This document shows positions 1-11,602 of a DNA stretch of 64,000 bases, piece by piece. Below the pieces are notes generated by a model, which saw only the letters and a program-made list of their open reading frames with translations, made no database searches and was not told where the DNA came from. A program made the translations under genes and the position numbers. The stretch is taken from contig CM053166.1 in assembly GCA_028571685.1 (NCBI GenBank), positions 57,560,111 to 57,624,110 on the forward strand, read 5' to 3'. Position 1 is the stretch's first letter; the number at the start of each line of letters is the position of its first letter. The DNA comes from Heterohyrax brucei (lineage: Eukaryota; Chordata; Mammalia; Hyracoidea; Procaviidae).

Positions 1-925
1 TGGTCTAGGTGTCTATTGTTATAGTAGTACCAGGCTGTTTTGATTACTGTAAGCTATATAATGTGTTTTAAAATTAAGAAAGTGAGTTGTCCTACGTTTT
101 TCTTCTCTTTCACCATTCAGAACCTCTTGCCATTCCATACAAAGTTAGGATTGCTTTTTTTCATTTCTATAAAGAGGGCTGTTGGAATTTTGCCCAGGAT
201 TGCATTGAATCTATAGATTGCTTTGGATAGTATTGACATCTTAACAATATTACTGTATTCCAATCCATCAATATGAGACATCTTGTCATTTCTTCCAGCA
301 GTGTTTTATAATTTTTATCATGTTAGTCCTTGATATCTCTGGTTAGATTTATTCCTAGGTATTTTAGTTTCCTAAGTACTATGAAAACAAAACCAATCAC
401 TGTCCAGCTGTTGAGTCAGGTATGACTCATAGCTACCCTGTGTAATAAGTGAAATTATTTCCATAATTTCTCTTTCAGCTTTCTCATTGTACGTTTATAG
501 AGATTCAACTGATTTTTGTTTGCTAACCTTGTACCCTGCAACTTTGCTAAATTTCTCTGTTAGTTCTAGAAGTTTTCTTGCAGACTTTAGGAGTTTTCTA
601 TATATAGGATCACATTATCTGGCAGTAGAAATCATTCTAATTCTTCTTTTCCAATATGAATACCTTTTGATTTCTTTTTACTTGTCCTATTTCTCTGGGT
701 ATGATTTTAATTCAGTATTGAAGAGAAGCAGTGAGATCAGGCTCCCTTGTCTTGTTTCTGATTTCAAGAGGAAGTCTCTCAGTCTTTGTCCATTAAGTAA
801 ATTCATAATGTTGGTTTTTCACATATGCCCTGTATCATGTTGAGAAATGTCACTTCTAGTTCAATCTTTCCTAGAATTTTGAACAAGAAAGCGTGCTAGA
901 TAAGATTTTTGTTTTACCCTGTGTG
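1..925 (-). mobile_element. Old L1 LINE fragment, ORF2 reverse-transcriptase part
   Basis: Read on the minus strand this stretch resembles the reverse-transcriptase part of mammalian L1 ORF2, with the usual T-rich look of an antisense L1. The frame is broken by many stops, and nothing here codes. It looks older than the L1 that follows at 1050, from which it is separated by about 120 bases. A short SINE remnant interrupts it near 378-440. The left end lies outside the window. The L1 assignment is fairly secure; the subfamily is not. Confidence 0.7.
378..440 (-). mobile_element. AfroSINE tail fragment
   Basis: About 60 bases match the antisense of the SINE 3' end: A-rich tail, then ctgttgagtcaggtatgact, then the motif for 'actcatagctaccctg'. 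It interrupts L1 sequence on both sides. The 5' part of the SINE is missing. Confidence 0.6.
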
Positions 926-1049
926 TTAGTGAGGTCTTCCAAAAATCAGATGCTATGACAGGAGTAGAAAGGTTTATTGGTAGGAAAAATCAGTTGCCAT
1001 CAAGTCAGTTCCTACCCATGGTGATTCTGTATATGCCATTTGATTTTTA
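926..1049. other. Short spacer with a SINE tail remnant
   Basis: This gap between two L1 pieces holds a decayed antisense SINE tail at about 991-1032, recognisable by 'gttgccatcaagtcagttcc'. Nothing else is recognised. Confidence 0.4.
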
Positions 1050-1985
1050 ATGGCTGAATTTTTTTTTTAATATGACTGAGTGAAAATGTACATTCCTCTA
1101 TAAATTTACATGCCCACCTATATGGAGCTTCCACTGCTCCCCCTGTCTGGTGACTGCACACTATTCCTCTCTGCTCCATACATGTCTCATCCTCCCATCA
1201 GCCTCCTTTCCCCTCCTCTCCACCCATTCTCCTTCCTCCAGCCAGAGGTCATCAGGATGACATCCTATAGATGTATAGAACCATAAAGTGCATCCAATAT
1301 ATGGTCACTCTGCATTGACAAGTCCAATCCATTTGTGTCGAAAGAGTGGACCTTCGTTATGGTTTATGGGAAATGGCAGCACCAGGGCCAGGGGCCATGC
1401 TTCCAGGGGAACCCCGAAACCACTGGACCATCAATTAAGATCTTTTAGTGGAGATCTCAGGGTGCACTCCTTTTTATTCTTGTGTTGCCAGTGAGACTCA
1501 ACTGAGTGAGCTCCATCATGGCTATCACTGGTGCTGGCTGGGCACCATCCGGTTCTTCTGGTCCCAGGTCGATGTAGGCACCCACTCATGTGGGTCTCTC
1601 TATCTTCTGGGTTGTCTTTACCCCATGTCATTTTGGTACTTGGTGAGCATCTGTTCCTGCTGAGTTGGGACCATTTGCTGTAACCTTGGATGGCAGCTTG
1701 GCAGCTTTTAAGGCCCCAGATGCCACTCATCAATGTGGGGTGGAGAGAGCCCTCTTAGCAAAACGCTGGTTGTGCCAATTGGCCTCGATTTAGCCTAAGA
1801 GTATGGTCCCCTGCCCCCTGCCTCAGTTACTCTATCCTTGCAATATTGGGTTAAGACGGAAGAAGGATTCAAGTTATGCTGAAGTCCACTTAATATTGTT
1901 CTTGTTTCTAATGTGTGCTATCACCGATTTCACCCAACCAGATGTCTACCAACTATCTAATCTAAAAAATCCCCCGCTCGTCCTC
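1050..1985 (-). mobile_element. L1 3' UTR, one half of a split L1
   Basis: On the minus strand this is the 3' UTR of the afrotherian L1 also seen at 36300-37265 and 46251-46660. It ends at a poly-T (antisense poly-A) near 1050. It stops abruptly at the proviral LTR at 1986. The adjoining L1 sequence, including the ORF2 end, is found on the opposite strand at 9684-11602 beside the second provirus. The 5 bases before the LTR (tcctc) are the reverse complement of those before the other LTR (gaggg) at 4 of 5 positions. This is read as one L1 parted by an inversion. Confidence 0.85.
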
Positions 1986-2564
1986 TGTGGTGGTGAGGAT
2001 TATGTCAACTTGTCTACTACATATTTAGCTCCTGTATTAAGTGGCAGGGTGGGGTTTGTGGTGGCTCCCTGACCCTCAGCTCTCATCTCGCGACCTTTTA
2101 CTACGACTGCTGGTCACTCACATGGCCAGGAGTTCCTGCTCTCTTGTTCCAGCGTCTTGTTCCGGGACTTGAACCAGCAGCTGTTGGACTCATCAGTCCT
2201 TTACAGTCGGCACTTGAGAGTCCTGCTCCCTGACCTGCCGATCCTGGGTTCGCTACCCTCTGCTTGCTCCTGCTCCCTGACCTGCCGATCCTGGTTTTGC
2301 CAGCCTCTGTCGCTTCGTCTCACGACCAGCTTGGGATCCACTGACCTATACAACCGGTGATCTAGAACTCTGGTCTCTGACTTGCTGACTTTGGGTTCCT
2401 CAGCTTCTGTGGCCACGTGAGGCTTGTGCCAGAGCTTGGGACATTCAGCTTCTGTGATTACGTGAGCTGTTTCCTATATTTGTATCTATCTATCTATTAT
2501 AAATCTTTCTTTGTACCTACACGTGTTACTGGTTTTGCTTCCCTAAAAAATCCAGCCTAAGACA
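1986..2564 (+). repeat. 5' LTR of ERV-L copy 1
   Basis: It starts tgtggtggt and ends taagaca, so it has the TG...CA ends of an LTR. It is 579 bases long, about 50 shorter than the other three ERV-L LTRs here. The reason is that it carries two rather than three units of a ~47-base internal repeat (2221-2315) built around 'ctccctgacctgccgatcct'. A (tatc)n tract lies near its end. Confidence 0.92.
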
Positions 2565-2567
2565 ATT

Positions 2568-2585
2568 TGGTACCAGGAGTGGGGT
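2568..2585 (+). other. Primer binding site, tRNA-Leu(UAA)
   Basis: Three bases after the LTR, tggtaccaggagtggggt is exactly complementary to the 3' end of leucine tRNA (UAA) including CCA. Leucine primers are typical of ERV-L, which supports the class assignment. Confidence 0.9.
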
Positions 2586-2607
2586 CTAGGGAAACAAAAT
2601 TGTAAAA

Positions 2608-4356
2608 ATGAATCCTTTCAAGTGGTTCTTGAGTCTGGCTAATAGTAACACTGTTCCTAACTCTGCTCCTACTGGTAAAAAGTGCCCTGCTAGTCCGTGG
2701 GCTGAGGCGGCAGTACACATCCGCGAAATAGCCCCACCACTAGATCAGATATTGGCGAAAGGAGACACTCAGGGTGAAAACATGTGTGATAACTTTTCGA
2801 AATTCTGTGCGGATGAGCAGTATAAGGAAGTGCGTTGGCTGGTCCTACTTGCATTAGATAAGCTGGTGAAGGAAAAAGATGAGCTCAGGGCCTTGGAATC
2901 AAAGCTCTCATGTCATGTAAAAGACCTCAAAGCTTCTGCTTGTGCTTTAAAAGAAAACCTCATTACCAGTAATAGCAGAGCTGAAACTGCTGAAAGCCAA
3001 ACCCAGATGCTTATCGTTAGAGTGGCGGAATTGCAATGCCAGCTGAAATGCCAATCTCGAGAGGTATCTGAAATTAAAGTGAGGGCATTGATTGGGTAAA
3101 AATGGGACCCTGAAACTTGGAATGGAGACATATGGGAGGATGATATGGATACTGGGGACGCTGAGCCCCTCACTTCCAGTAAATCACTCTGTCAGCTGAA
3201 CCACACCCATGTGAAGGGATTACTTCGCCTTTGTCTACGAAACCGCCCCGCCCACTAAAGCCATTATTCCCTCCTCTCCAACTTAATGAGATTAGCTGTA
3301 GCCCCTCTGCCTCTAAAGAGCGCCTGCCAGAGTCATTGCCTGGGGCATGGCCTAAGGCAGATGCTTTACCAGAGCATGCTGAAGATTGTAAAAAAACACT
3401 TCGGCACTGCCGATTTTGGCTTCTAGACCTGTAACTAGACTTAAGTCCAAGCAAGCTCCAAAAGGTGAAGTACAAAGTGTGACCCAGGAGGAGATACGCT
3501 ATACTCCAAAGGAACTACTTGACTTTTCTAACACATACAAACAGAAACCTGGGGAATATGCTTGGGAATGGCTGTTAAGGGTGTGGGATAATGGTGCAAG
3601 GAACATAAAGCTGGATCAGTCTGAATTTCTTGACCTGCGTCCACTGAGCACAGACTCTTCATTCAATGTTTCAGCTCGAGAAGTTAGGAGAGGACCTAAT
3701 AGTTTGTTTGACTGGATTGCTGAAGCATGGCTGATGCGGTGGCCTACGCTAAATCAAGTTGAATTGCCAGACTTGTCTTGGGGTACTGTAGAAGAGGGTA
3801 TCCAAAGGCTTAGGAAATTGGCATGCTAGAGTGGATTTATTCGGTTAGGCCTTCAAATCCACACATAGCATGTCCAGAGGACACAACTTTCACCACAACT
3901 ATGAGAAACAAATTTGTGAAGGGAGCTCCGGGATCCTTGAAGACTGCTGTGATTGCCATTTTATGTAAATCAGATATGACAGTGGGAGTTGCCCTAGCTG
4001 AATTAAGACACCTAACTACAATGGGGCTGACTGGATCCCATGATGGTAGGGGTCAAGTGGCTGCACTCAGTCGACAAAGACAAGGTGGGCGTGCTTACAG
4101 TACTGGACAACAGAGGCAAAATAGTAATCGTAATAATCTGACTCCTGCGGACATGTGGAACTGGCTCCTTAGTCATGGTGTCCCTAGCAGTGCAATAGAT
4201 GATCAGCCTACTAAGTATTTACTTGATATGTTTGAAAGGATGAATTCTAGGTCAGGTGAACAGCAATCTAACTCAAATCGCCAGAAGAGAGAATCGCAGT
4301 CCCTCAACCAATTACCAGACTTAAGCGAGTTTAAGGACCCACAACCCCTTGAATGA
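2608..4356 (+). pseudogene. gag: gag relic, ERV-L copy 1
   Basis: The start is the ATG 23 bases after the primer site and begins MNPFKWFLSLANSN, nearly the same as copy 2 (MNPLKSFLSLANSN). The first 163 codons are open and include a heptad-rich charged stretch likely to form a coiled coil (about residues 85-155). A TAA at about 3097 replaces a lysine codon present in copy 2. Further open stretches (3416-3829 and 3823-4356) are in shifted frames, so at least two frameshifts are present. The later part is rich in N, Q and R. I see no CCHC zinc knuckle. Confidence 0.8.
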
Positions 4357-4439
4357 AGGGGAGGCCAGGTCCCTTTGAGGAAGAATTCTGACACCCTGCC
4401 AAAAATTTATACTATTAATCTTTCTCCTGCCCTTCTCCA

Positions 4440-4795
4440 AGGGGATTTATGGACTTTTACGAGAGTGACTGTTTACTGGGAAAAGGAAATAATTAGACGT
4501 TTTGGGGACTACTGGATACTGGCTTTGAACTGACACTAATTCCAGGAGACCCAAGACGTCACTTTGGCCCACCAGTCAGAGTGGGGACATATGGAGGTCA
4601 GGTTATTGATGGAGTCTTGGCTCATGTTCGTCTTACAGTGGGTCCAGTGGGTCCCCGAACCCATCCTGTAGTGATTTCCTCAGTTCCAGAATGCATAATT
4701 GGAATAGATATACTCAGCAATTGGCAGAACTCTCACATTGGATCCCAGACAAGTGGAGTGAGAGCTATTATGGTGGGAAGAGCCAAATGGAAGCT
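4440..4795 (+). pseudogene. pro: Retroviral aspartic protease relic
   Basis: The active-site triad Asp-Thr-Gly reads at 4515-4523 ([13 protein letters not shown]), followed about 60 residues later by IIGIDIL, the usual C-terminal protease motif. Copy 2 reads DTGSELT at the same place, so the F after DTG is probably a mutation in this copy. It lies between gag and reverse transcriptase as expected. No continuous frame joins it to gag. Confidence 0.78.
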
Positions 4796-6312
4796 GCTAG
4801 AACTGTCACTGCCTAGGAAAATAGTGAACCAAAAGCAATACCGCATTCCTGGAGGGATTGCTGAAATTACTGCCACCATTAAGGGCTTGAAGGACTCAGG
4901 GGTGGTGATTCCCACCACATCCCCACTCAATTCGCCTATTTGGCCAGTGCGAAAAACGGATGTATCTTGGAGAATGACAGAAGATTATGGCAAACTCAAT
5001 GAAGTGGTAACCCCCATTGCAGCTGCTGTTCCAGGTGTAGTTTCACTGCTTGAGCAAATTAATACATCTCCTGGTACTTGGTATGCAGCTATTGATCTGG
5101 CTAATGCTTTCTTCTCCATACCTGTTTCCAAGGACCACCAGAAGCAGTTTACATTCACCTAGAAAGGCCAACAATACACTTTCCCTTGCCTGCCTCAGGG
5201 CTACATTAACTCTCCAGCCCTATGTCATAATTTAGTCCGCAGGGACCTTGATTGCTTCTCTCTTCCACAGATGTGACACTGGTTCATTATATAGATGACA
5301 TTATGCTGATTGGACCTAGGAGGGAAGAAATATCAGTGACTCTGGACTTATTAGTTAAACAGTTGCGTGCTAGAGGGTGGGAAATTAATCCCACAAAATT
5401 TGAGGCACCTTCCAACTCAGTGAAATTCCTAGGGGTGCAGTGGTCTGGGGCATGTCACGATATCCCTTCTAAAGTGAAGGATAAGTTATTGCTCCTGGCT
5501 GCTCCGACAACTAAAAAAGCGGCACAATGCCTAGTGGGTCTCTTTGGATTTTGGAGGCAACATGTTCCTCATTTGGGTGTGCTACTTCGTCCTATTTATC
5601 ATGTGACTAGAAAGGCTGCTACTTTTGAGTGGGGCCCAGAACAGGAGAAGGCTCTGCAACAGGTTCAGGCTGCTGTGCAGGCTGCCCTGCCACTTGGGCC
5701 ATACAATCCAGCTGATCCAATTGTGCTTGAGGTGTCAGTGGCAGATAGCGATGCTGTTTGGAGTCTTTGGCAGGCCGTTATTGGCGAATCGCAGTGCAGA
5801 CCTTTAGGATTTTGGAGCAAAGCCCTGCCATCCTCTGCAGATAACTACTCTCCTTTTGAAAAACAACTTTTGGCTTGTTATTGGGTGTTAGTAGAGATTG
5901 AATGCTTAACCATGGGACATCAGGTCACCATGCGTCCTGAGCTGCCTATCATAAACTGGGTATTGTCTGACCCACAGAGTCATAAAGTTGGACGAGCACA
6001 GCAGCACTCTATCATTAAATGGAAGTGGTATATACGAGATCAGGCCCATGCAGGACCTGAAGGCACAAGTAAATTGCATGAGGAAGTGGCCCAAATGCCC
6101 ATGGTCTCCACTCCTGTAACATCAACTCCTGTCTCCCAGTTTGCACCTATGGCCTCATGGGGAATTCTTTATGACCAGCTGACCAAGGCAGAGAAAACTC
6201 GTGCTTGGTATACAGATGGTTCTGTGCGATATGCTGGCACCACTCGAAAGTGGACAGCAGCAGCACTACAGCCCCTTTCTGGGACCTCCCTCAAAGACAG
6301 TGGGGAAAGCAA
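4796..6312 (+). pseudogene. pol: Reverse transcriptase and partial RNase H relic
   Basis: The polymerase fingers and palm are recognisable ([30 protein letters not shown]), and the catalytic box reads YIDD near 5290. A TAG at about 5161, after the FTFT motif, replaces the usual tryptophan; copy 2 has the same stop. A frame change follows near 5250. The connection region and the start of RNase H, with the active-site YTDGS near 6210, are kept. The rest of RNase H is lost at a deletion joining about 6312 to integrase. These 0.7 kb (5600-6300) are exactly what copy 2 lacks. Confidence 0.85.
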
Positions 6313-6870
6313 AGTCCTCGATATGACACTGTTCCTCGAGATGATCAGCCGGCAACCTGGTGGCAAGTTGATTACACTGGACTGCTTCTATCACGGAAAG
6401 GAAAGCGTTTTGTCCTTACTGGGATAGATACTTACTCTGGATATGGATTTGCCTACCCGGCACGACATGCTTCGCCAAAACTACCATCTGTGGACTTACA
6501 GAATGCCTCATGCACCGTCATGGAATCCCACACAGCATTGTCTCTGATCAAGGGACTCACTTCACAGCAAATGAAGTGTGGCAGTGGGCCCATGCTCATG
6601 GAATTCACTGGTCTTACCATGATCCCCATCATCCTGAAGCAGCTGGCTTGATAGAACGATGGAATGGTCTCCTGAAGACACAATTACACTGCCAGCTAGG
6701 TGGCACTACCTTGCAGGGTTGGGGCAGTGTTCTTCAGGAGGCTGTGTATGCTCTAAACCAGCATCCAATATATGGTGCTGTTTCTCCTATCGCCAGGATT
6801 CATGGGTCCAGGAATCAAGGGGTGGAAATGGGAGTGGCACCACTCACTGTTACCCCTAGTGACCCACTTG
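6313..6870 (+). pseudogene. pol: Integrase relic lacking its zinc-binding domain
   Basis: The catalytic core is present. The first aspartate is in WWQVDYTG, the second in SDQGTHF (about 6545), and the glutamate in EAAGLIERWNG (about 6640), so the D,D-35-E triad can be seen. A frameshift separates the first aspartate from the rest. The N-terminal HHCC domain is deleted together with the RNase H end; it survives in copy 2. From about 6510 the frame is open and runs without a stop into the dUTPase. Confidence 0.82.
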
Positions 6871-7352
6871 CAAGATTTTTGCTTACTGTCCCCATGACCT
6901 TATGCTCTGCAGGATTAAATGTCTTAGTTCCGAAGGGAGGAATGCTGCCACCTGGAGACACATCAACAATTCCACTGAACTGGAAGCTAAAATTGCCACC
7001 AGGCCATTTTGGGCTCCTTGTACCTCTGGATCAACAGACAAAGAAGGGAGTTCCAATACTGGCCAATGTGATTGATCCTGACTATGAATATGAAATTGGA
7101 TTGACATTACATAACGAAAGTGAAGAAGAGTATGTTTGGAATGCAGGAGATCCCTTAGGATGCCTCCTAGTACTACCATGTCCTGTGATTAAGGTCAATG
7201 GAAAACTACAGCAACCCAACTCCAAAAGGAGTGATCATAGCCCAGACCCTTCAGGAAAGAATTTTGGGTCACCTCAGCAGGCAAGAAACCACTACCAGCT
7301 GAGGTGCTTACTGAGGGCAAAGGGAATACAGAATGGTTGTAGAAGAAGGTAG
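6871..7352 (+). pseudogene. Retroviral dUTPase domain after integrase
   Basis: In the same open frame as the integrase tail, the sequence shows trimeric dUTPase motifs. SAGLNVLVP stands for motif 1, PPGHFGLL for motif 2, NVIDPDYEYEIG for motif 3 with the catalytic aspartate, and GCLLVLPCPV for motif 4. The glycine-rich motif 5 is not seen. In cells such enzymes split dUTP to dUMP and pyrophosphate and keep uracil out of DNA. A dUTPase at this site, rather than next to protease as in betaretroviruses, is characteristic of ERV-L. The integrase-tail/dUTPase frame spans 280 codons, among the longest in the window. Activity is unlikely without motif 5. Confidence 0.82.
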
Positions 7353-7612
7353 TTCTAAATATAAGTTACGGCCACATGACCAGTTGCAGAAACGAGGACT
7401 GTAATTGCTATGAGTATTCCTGCTTTGTATGTGTGTATTGGGTATTTTGTTTACTTATGAAACATAAGATGTAAATGGGTTAATACATTTTTAGTTGTAC
7501 ATGTGTTAGTTATATCATGTTGACATAAGTATGACTTTGTAACTGTACTCCTTCAGAGACTGTGCATGGTAAGGTGAGATGTGTGCAGATGCCAAGTTGA
7601 CAAGGGGTGGAC
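7353..7612 (+). other. Non-coding 3' leader and polypurine tract
   Basis: There are about 250 bases without coding potential between the dUTPase stop and the 3' LTR, where env would lie in other retroviruses. The tract aaggggtgga at 7602-7611 directly before the LTR is the plus-strand primer. The same region is kept in copy 2. Confidence 0.7.
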
Positions 7613-8243
7613 TGTGGTGGTCAGGACTATGTCAACTTGGCTACCATATATTTGACTGCTGTATTAAGTGGCAGGGCAGGGTTTGTGGTGGTTCCCTGCC
7701 CCTTGGCTCTCATCTCGCGACCTTTTACTATGGCTACTGGTTGCTCATGTGGCCAGGAGCTGCTCCTCTCTTCTTCCAGCGTCTGGTTCCAGGACTTGAA
7801 CTAGCAGCTGTTGGACTCATGAGTCCTTACAGTCGGCACTTGAGAGTCCTGCTCCCTGACCTGCCAATCCTGGGTTCGCCAGCCTCTTCTGCTCCTGCTC
7901 CCTGACCTGTCGATCCTGGTTTCGCCAGACTCTGCCACTCCTCCTCCCTGACCTGATGATCCTGGTTTTGCCAGCCTCTGTTGCTTCATCTTGCCACCAG
8001 CTTGGGATCCACTGACCTACACAACCGGCGATCTAGAACTCTGGTCTCTGACTTGCTGACTTTGGGTTCCTCAGCTTCCGTGGCCACATGAGGCTTGTAC
8101 TAGAGCTTGGGACATTCAGTTTCTGTGATTACATGAGCTGTTTCCTATATCTCTATCTATCTATCTATCTATATGTTATAAATCTTTCCTTGTACCTACA
8201 CATGTTACTGGTTTTGCTTTCCTATAAAACCCAGCTTAAGACA
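7613..8243 (+). repeat. 3' LTR of ERV-L copy 1
   Basis: It starts tgtggtggt and ends taagaca (631 bases) and holds three units of the ~47-base repeat (about 7848-7985). From this repeat to the end it shares variants with the 5' LTR of copy 2 (for example tgccacc and aaaaccc) rather than with its own 5' LTR, as an inversion predicts. Upstream of the repeat it groups with the 3' LTR of copy 2. Confidence 0.9.
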
Positions 8244-8430
8244 TTTGGTAAGTTAGAGGTCAGAGAAAAAGAGGAAGACTCTCAACAAGATGGATTGAAA
8301 CAGTGGCTGCAACAGTGGGTTCCAATTCAGCAATGATTGTGAGGATGATGCTGTATCAGGCAACATTTTGTTCTGTTGTACACAGAGTTGCTATGAGTCA
8401 CAAGTGACTTGATGACACTTTTGACAACAA
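8244..8430 (+). mobile_element. 3' end of an RTE LINE split by inversion
   Basis: Immediately after the LTR, tttggtaagttagaggtcag continues the RTE sequence that stops at the right edge of ERV-L copy 2 (17666, opposite strand). It runs to the RTE 3' end (ctatgagtcacaagtgactt). With tttgg counted as the 5-bp target duplication, the two pieces join without gap or overlap compared with the RTE at 40557-40797. Confidence 0.88.
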
Positions 8431-9683
8431 GTGTTGAAAGTCTTAAGATGAACTGCATGCTGCAACAGCTACCCTCTTGGTTTTAGGATTGTTTCTTCAC
8501 AAAATCCTTCTTGAATTCGTAGTATACACTTTTCAGACATCTCATACCACCACTATTGTTGGTGTTCTTTTAGCCTTGGCCTTCCAATTATCCTATTCTG
8601 TTATTCTTGGCAAGCTAGCCATATTTGCCACATGCTGACTTCTGAAGATTCTAGTCCTTAGAGCAACATCAGTGGCACAACACGTGTGTCATATTGTGAT
8701 GTTTTCCAAATGATGACATTTTCTTCATCACCTTGCTTTTGTGGCGAAGACCAAAGAGATGGAAACCAATGTTTCTAAACATTCCATCAGCCTGGTCATC
8801 TTCCTCCAAGTGACATCTAATGTGTCTTTGTCCTTCTTAAGTAACGATGCACAGAAGATTACACCTACTTTAAATAGGCTAGCTCCTTGTTGTAGACTCT
8901 ATACTTTTATTAATGTGGCCATCATCTTTGGATTTTTAATTACCCATAACACTTTCTTGCATCATTTTTAGTCTTGTAGTTAATTAACGTCTTCAAATGC
9001 TGGATATGAATGGAAAAATATTTTGCCATTAGTGCTTATTCAATTGATCATCGTGAATCTAAATGAAAGACCTTTCATAATTCTCATGGAATATCATCTT
9101 GTTGGAGCCAGTTTAGCTCTGTTTCAGCAATCAAAATAGTTTTCAAACTCAATTTGTTGGTCTATCATAATGGCTAATCTCACATTATGAGTGATCTGCA
9201 GATGTATCAGTATGTATTATTCTGCATCTTCATCTCAGTCACTGCCAGTAAAAGCTGAGCAAGACAAGGTACAGCAGCCACCCTAATCTTCAGAAAGAAC
9301 TTACCATTCAGCTACAATTAAGAGTCTTTAGCTGTAAATGCCTTTGGCATCTGCCTCAGCTTTTGAACCAAGGCCATACTCTTCTTTCGTAGCTCCCAGA
9401 CCATGAGCATAAGAGTGGTGCTAGGCTCTGACTATTACTGTCTAATGTCAAATCCTCTTATGAATAATCTTTGCTCTGGAGCTCTCTGATGTATTGGCTG
9501 AGACTGTCAGATCTGTATTGGAGTCTGAGGCTTTTCCTTACCAATCTTGTTTTCTTTTTAATCTTTCACAGTTAATACACTCAGCAACTAACCTAAAGGC
9601 TCGAGGTTCACTTCCACCCATAAGCACCTCAGAAAAACTTTCTGGTGATCTGCTTTCAAAAAATCAGCCATTATCTATTAAAC
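8431..9683. other. Unassigned stretch without a recognised gene
   Basis: About 1.25 kb between the RTE end and the L1 shows no motif I recognise. Only short interrupted frames exist on either strand (at most about 80 codons). It may be single-copy host DNA or a very old repeat. If the inversion is correct, it is the only likely unique marker inside the flipped interval. Confidence 0.5.
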
Positions 9684-11602
9684 ATTGTACTAGAACTTCT
9701 AGCTGGAACAATTAGACAAGACCAAGGAATAAAGGACATCTGCATCAGCAAAGAAGGAATGAAAATCTCCCTGTTTGCCAATGATATGATTGTACATGCA
9801 GAGAATCCCAAAGAATCTATAAGTAAACTACTCAAACTGATAGAAGAGTTCAGCAAAGCCTCAGGATACAAGATAAACATAAGTAAATCAGTAGGATTCC
9901 TTTATAGCAACAACAAGACTGTTAAGGAAGAAATCATCAAACTAACACCATTTACGATAGCCCCTAAGAAGATAAGGTACCTAGGAATTAATCTAACCAG
10001 AGAAATAACAGACCTTTACAAAGAGAACTACAAGCCCTTACTACAAGAAACTAAGAGAGACTTAGATAAATGGAAAAACCTACCCTGCTCATGGAGAGGA
10101 AGACTTAACATTGTGAAAATGTCTATTTTAACCAAAGCAATCTACTTATGTAATGCAATCCCAATACAAGTTCCAGCATGTTTTTTTAATGAGATGCAGA
10201 AACAAATCACCAATTTTGTTTGGAAAGGGGAAAAGCCCCAGATAAGTAAGGTACTACTAAAGAAGAAGAATACACTGGGAGGCCTCTCCTTACCTGACCT
10301 TAGAACATATTACACTGCCACAGTAGTCAAAACAGCCTGATACTGGTATAAGAACAGACAGATCAATCAATGGAACAGAACTGAGACCCCAGAGTTGACA
10401 CCATCTGCCTGTGAACAGCTGATATTCGACAAAGGCCCTAAGACATTAAACTGGGGTAAAAACAGTATCTTCAACAAATGGTGCTGGCAAAATTGGTTAT
10501 CCATCTGCAAGAAACTGAAACAAGATCCATATTTTACATCTTATACAAAAACCAACTCCAGCTGGATAAAAGATCTAAATATCAAACCTAAAATGATAAA
10601 GCTCATCCAAGAAAAGGTAGGAACAACAATGGAAGTTTTAATACACAATGTGGACAGACTCCAAAATCTGTCAAACAAACCACAATCATCAGAAGAGAAA
10701 ATAGATAAATGGGAACTATTAAGAATCAAACACTTTTGCTCATCCAAAGACTTTATTAATAGAATTAAAAGAACACCTACAGAATGGGAAAAAATATTTG
10801 GCGACTCTATGTCAGACCGATGCCTGATCTCCATCATCTATAGCCAACGCCAAGCCAAGTGCCGTCGAGTCGGAAGATACTACAAAATATCAATAAGAAG
10901 AAGATAAATCATCTAATTAAGTGATGGGCAAAGGAGATGGACAGACATTTCTCTAGAAGAGATCCAGGCAGCCAAAAAACACATGCGGGCGTGTTCAAGA
11001 TCTTTAGTTATTAAAGAAATTCAAATCATGACGACAATGAGAAACCATCTCACCCCAATAAAGGTGGCCATGGTCCAAAAAACACAAAACAACAAATGCT
11101 GGAGAGGCTGTGGAGAAAGTGGGACCCTCCTACACTGTTGATGGGGTTGCAAAATGGTCCAGCCTCTTTGGAAAGCAATCTGGAGCTTCCTTAAAAAAAT
11201 GGATATTGATGTACCATTTGACCCAGTAATTCCACTACTTGGAATATATCCTACAGAATTAAGGTTTTTCACACCAACAGACACATGCGCCAGAATGTTT
11301 ATCACAGCACAGTCCACGATAGCAAAAAGATAGAATCAACCCAGACGCCCAACAACAGAAGAATGGATAGGTAAACTATGGTATAGATACTCAATGGAGC
11401 ACTACGCGATGATAAAGAATAATGATGATTCCAGGACGCATCTCATGACCTGGTTTCAACTGGAAGACATTATGTTGAGTGAAAGTAGTCAGCGACAAAA
11501 GGAAAATATTGTATGAGACCTCTACAATAAGATCTCAAAACCAGACTTATATAAAGAAGAAAAGACTCTTTGACCGCTGCAAGTGAGGGGAGGAAGAGAG
11601 GG
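9684..11602 (+). mobile_element. L1 LINE, ORF2 C-terminal part, other half of split L1
   Basis: The L1 begins 5'-truncated at attgtactagaacttctagc and encodes ORF2 from just before the catalytic loop (here FANDM in place of FADDM, about 9775) through the thumb and C-terminal region. Open pieces at 9645-10340 and 10395-10907 are separated by a stop. It stops at the LTR at 11603 just after the start of the 3' UTR (tttgaccgctgcaagtgagg). The rest of this 3' UTR is on the other strand at 1050-1985. A 32-base foreign insert lies at 10843-10874. Confidence 0.85.
10843..10874 (-). mobile_element. Ultra-short AfroSINE/RTE tail insert
   Basis: Within L1 ORF2, about 32 bases absent from the sister L1 at 35600 are inserted between ctata and agatac. 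On the minus strand they read ccgactcgacggcacttggc, the SINE/RTE 3' terminus. All CpGs are intact, which suggests youth. Confidence 0.7.

Larger units (their letters stand above)
1986..8243 (+). mobile_element. ERV-L class endogenous retrovirus, copy 1
   Basis: A provirus with two LTRs, a leucine tRNA primer site, gag, protease, reverse transcriptase, part of RNase H, integrase and a dUTPase, in that order, then a purine tract and the 3' LTR. The absence of env and a dUTPase downstream of integrase are the hallmarks of ERV-L (class III) elements. All genes carry stops or frameshifts, and about 0.5 kb between RNase H and integrase is deleted near 6313. The two 5-bp flanks (tcctc, tttgg) do not match each other; each instead matches a flank of the second copy at 11603-17665, implying an inversion. 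It is not a functional virus. Confidence 0.93.
8244..11602. other. Segment inverted between two head-on ERV-L proviruses
   Basis: Both ends of this interval match the outer flanks of the opposite provirus. The left end (tttgg, RTE) matches the right flank of copy 2 (ccaaa, RTE), and the right end (gaggg, L1) matches the left flank of copy 1 (tcctc, L1). Flipping the interval, with parts of the proviruses, would rejoin one RTE and one L1 and give each provirus its own duplication. Crossing-over lies somewhere within the shared proviral sequence. An assembly error between inverted repeats would leave the same picture. Confidence 0.85.
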
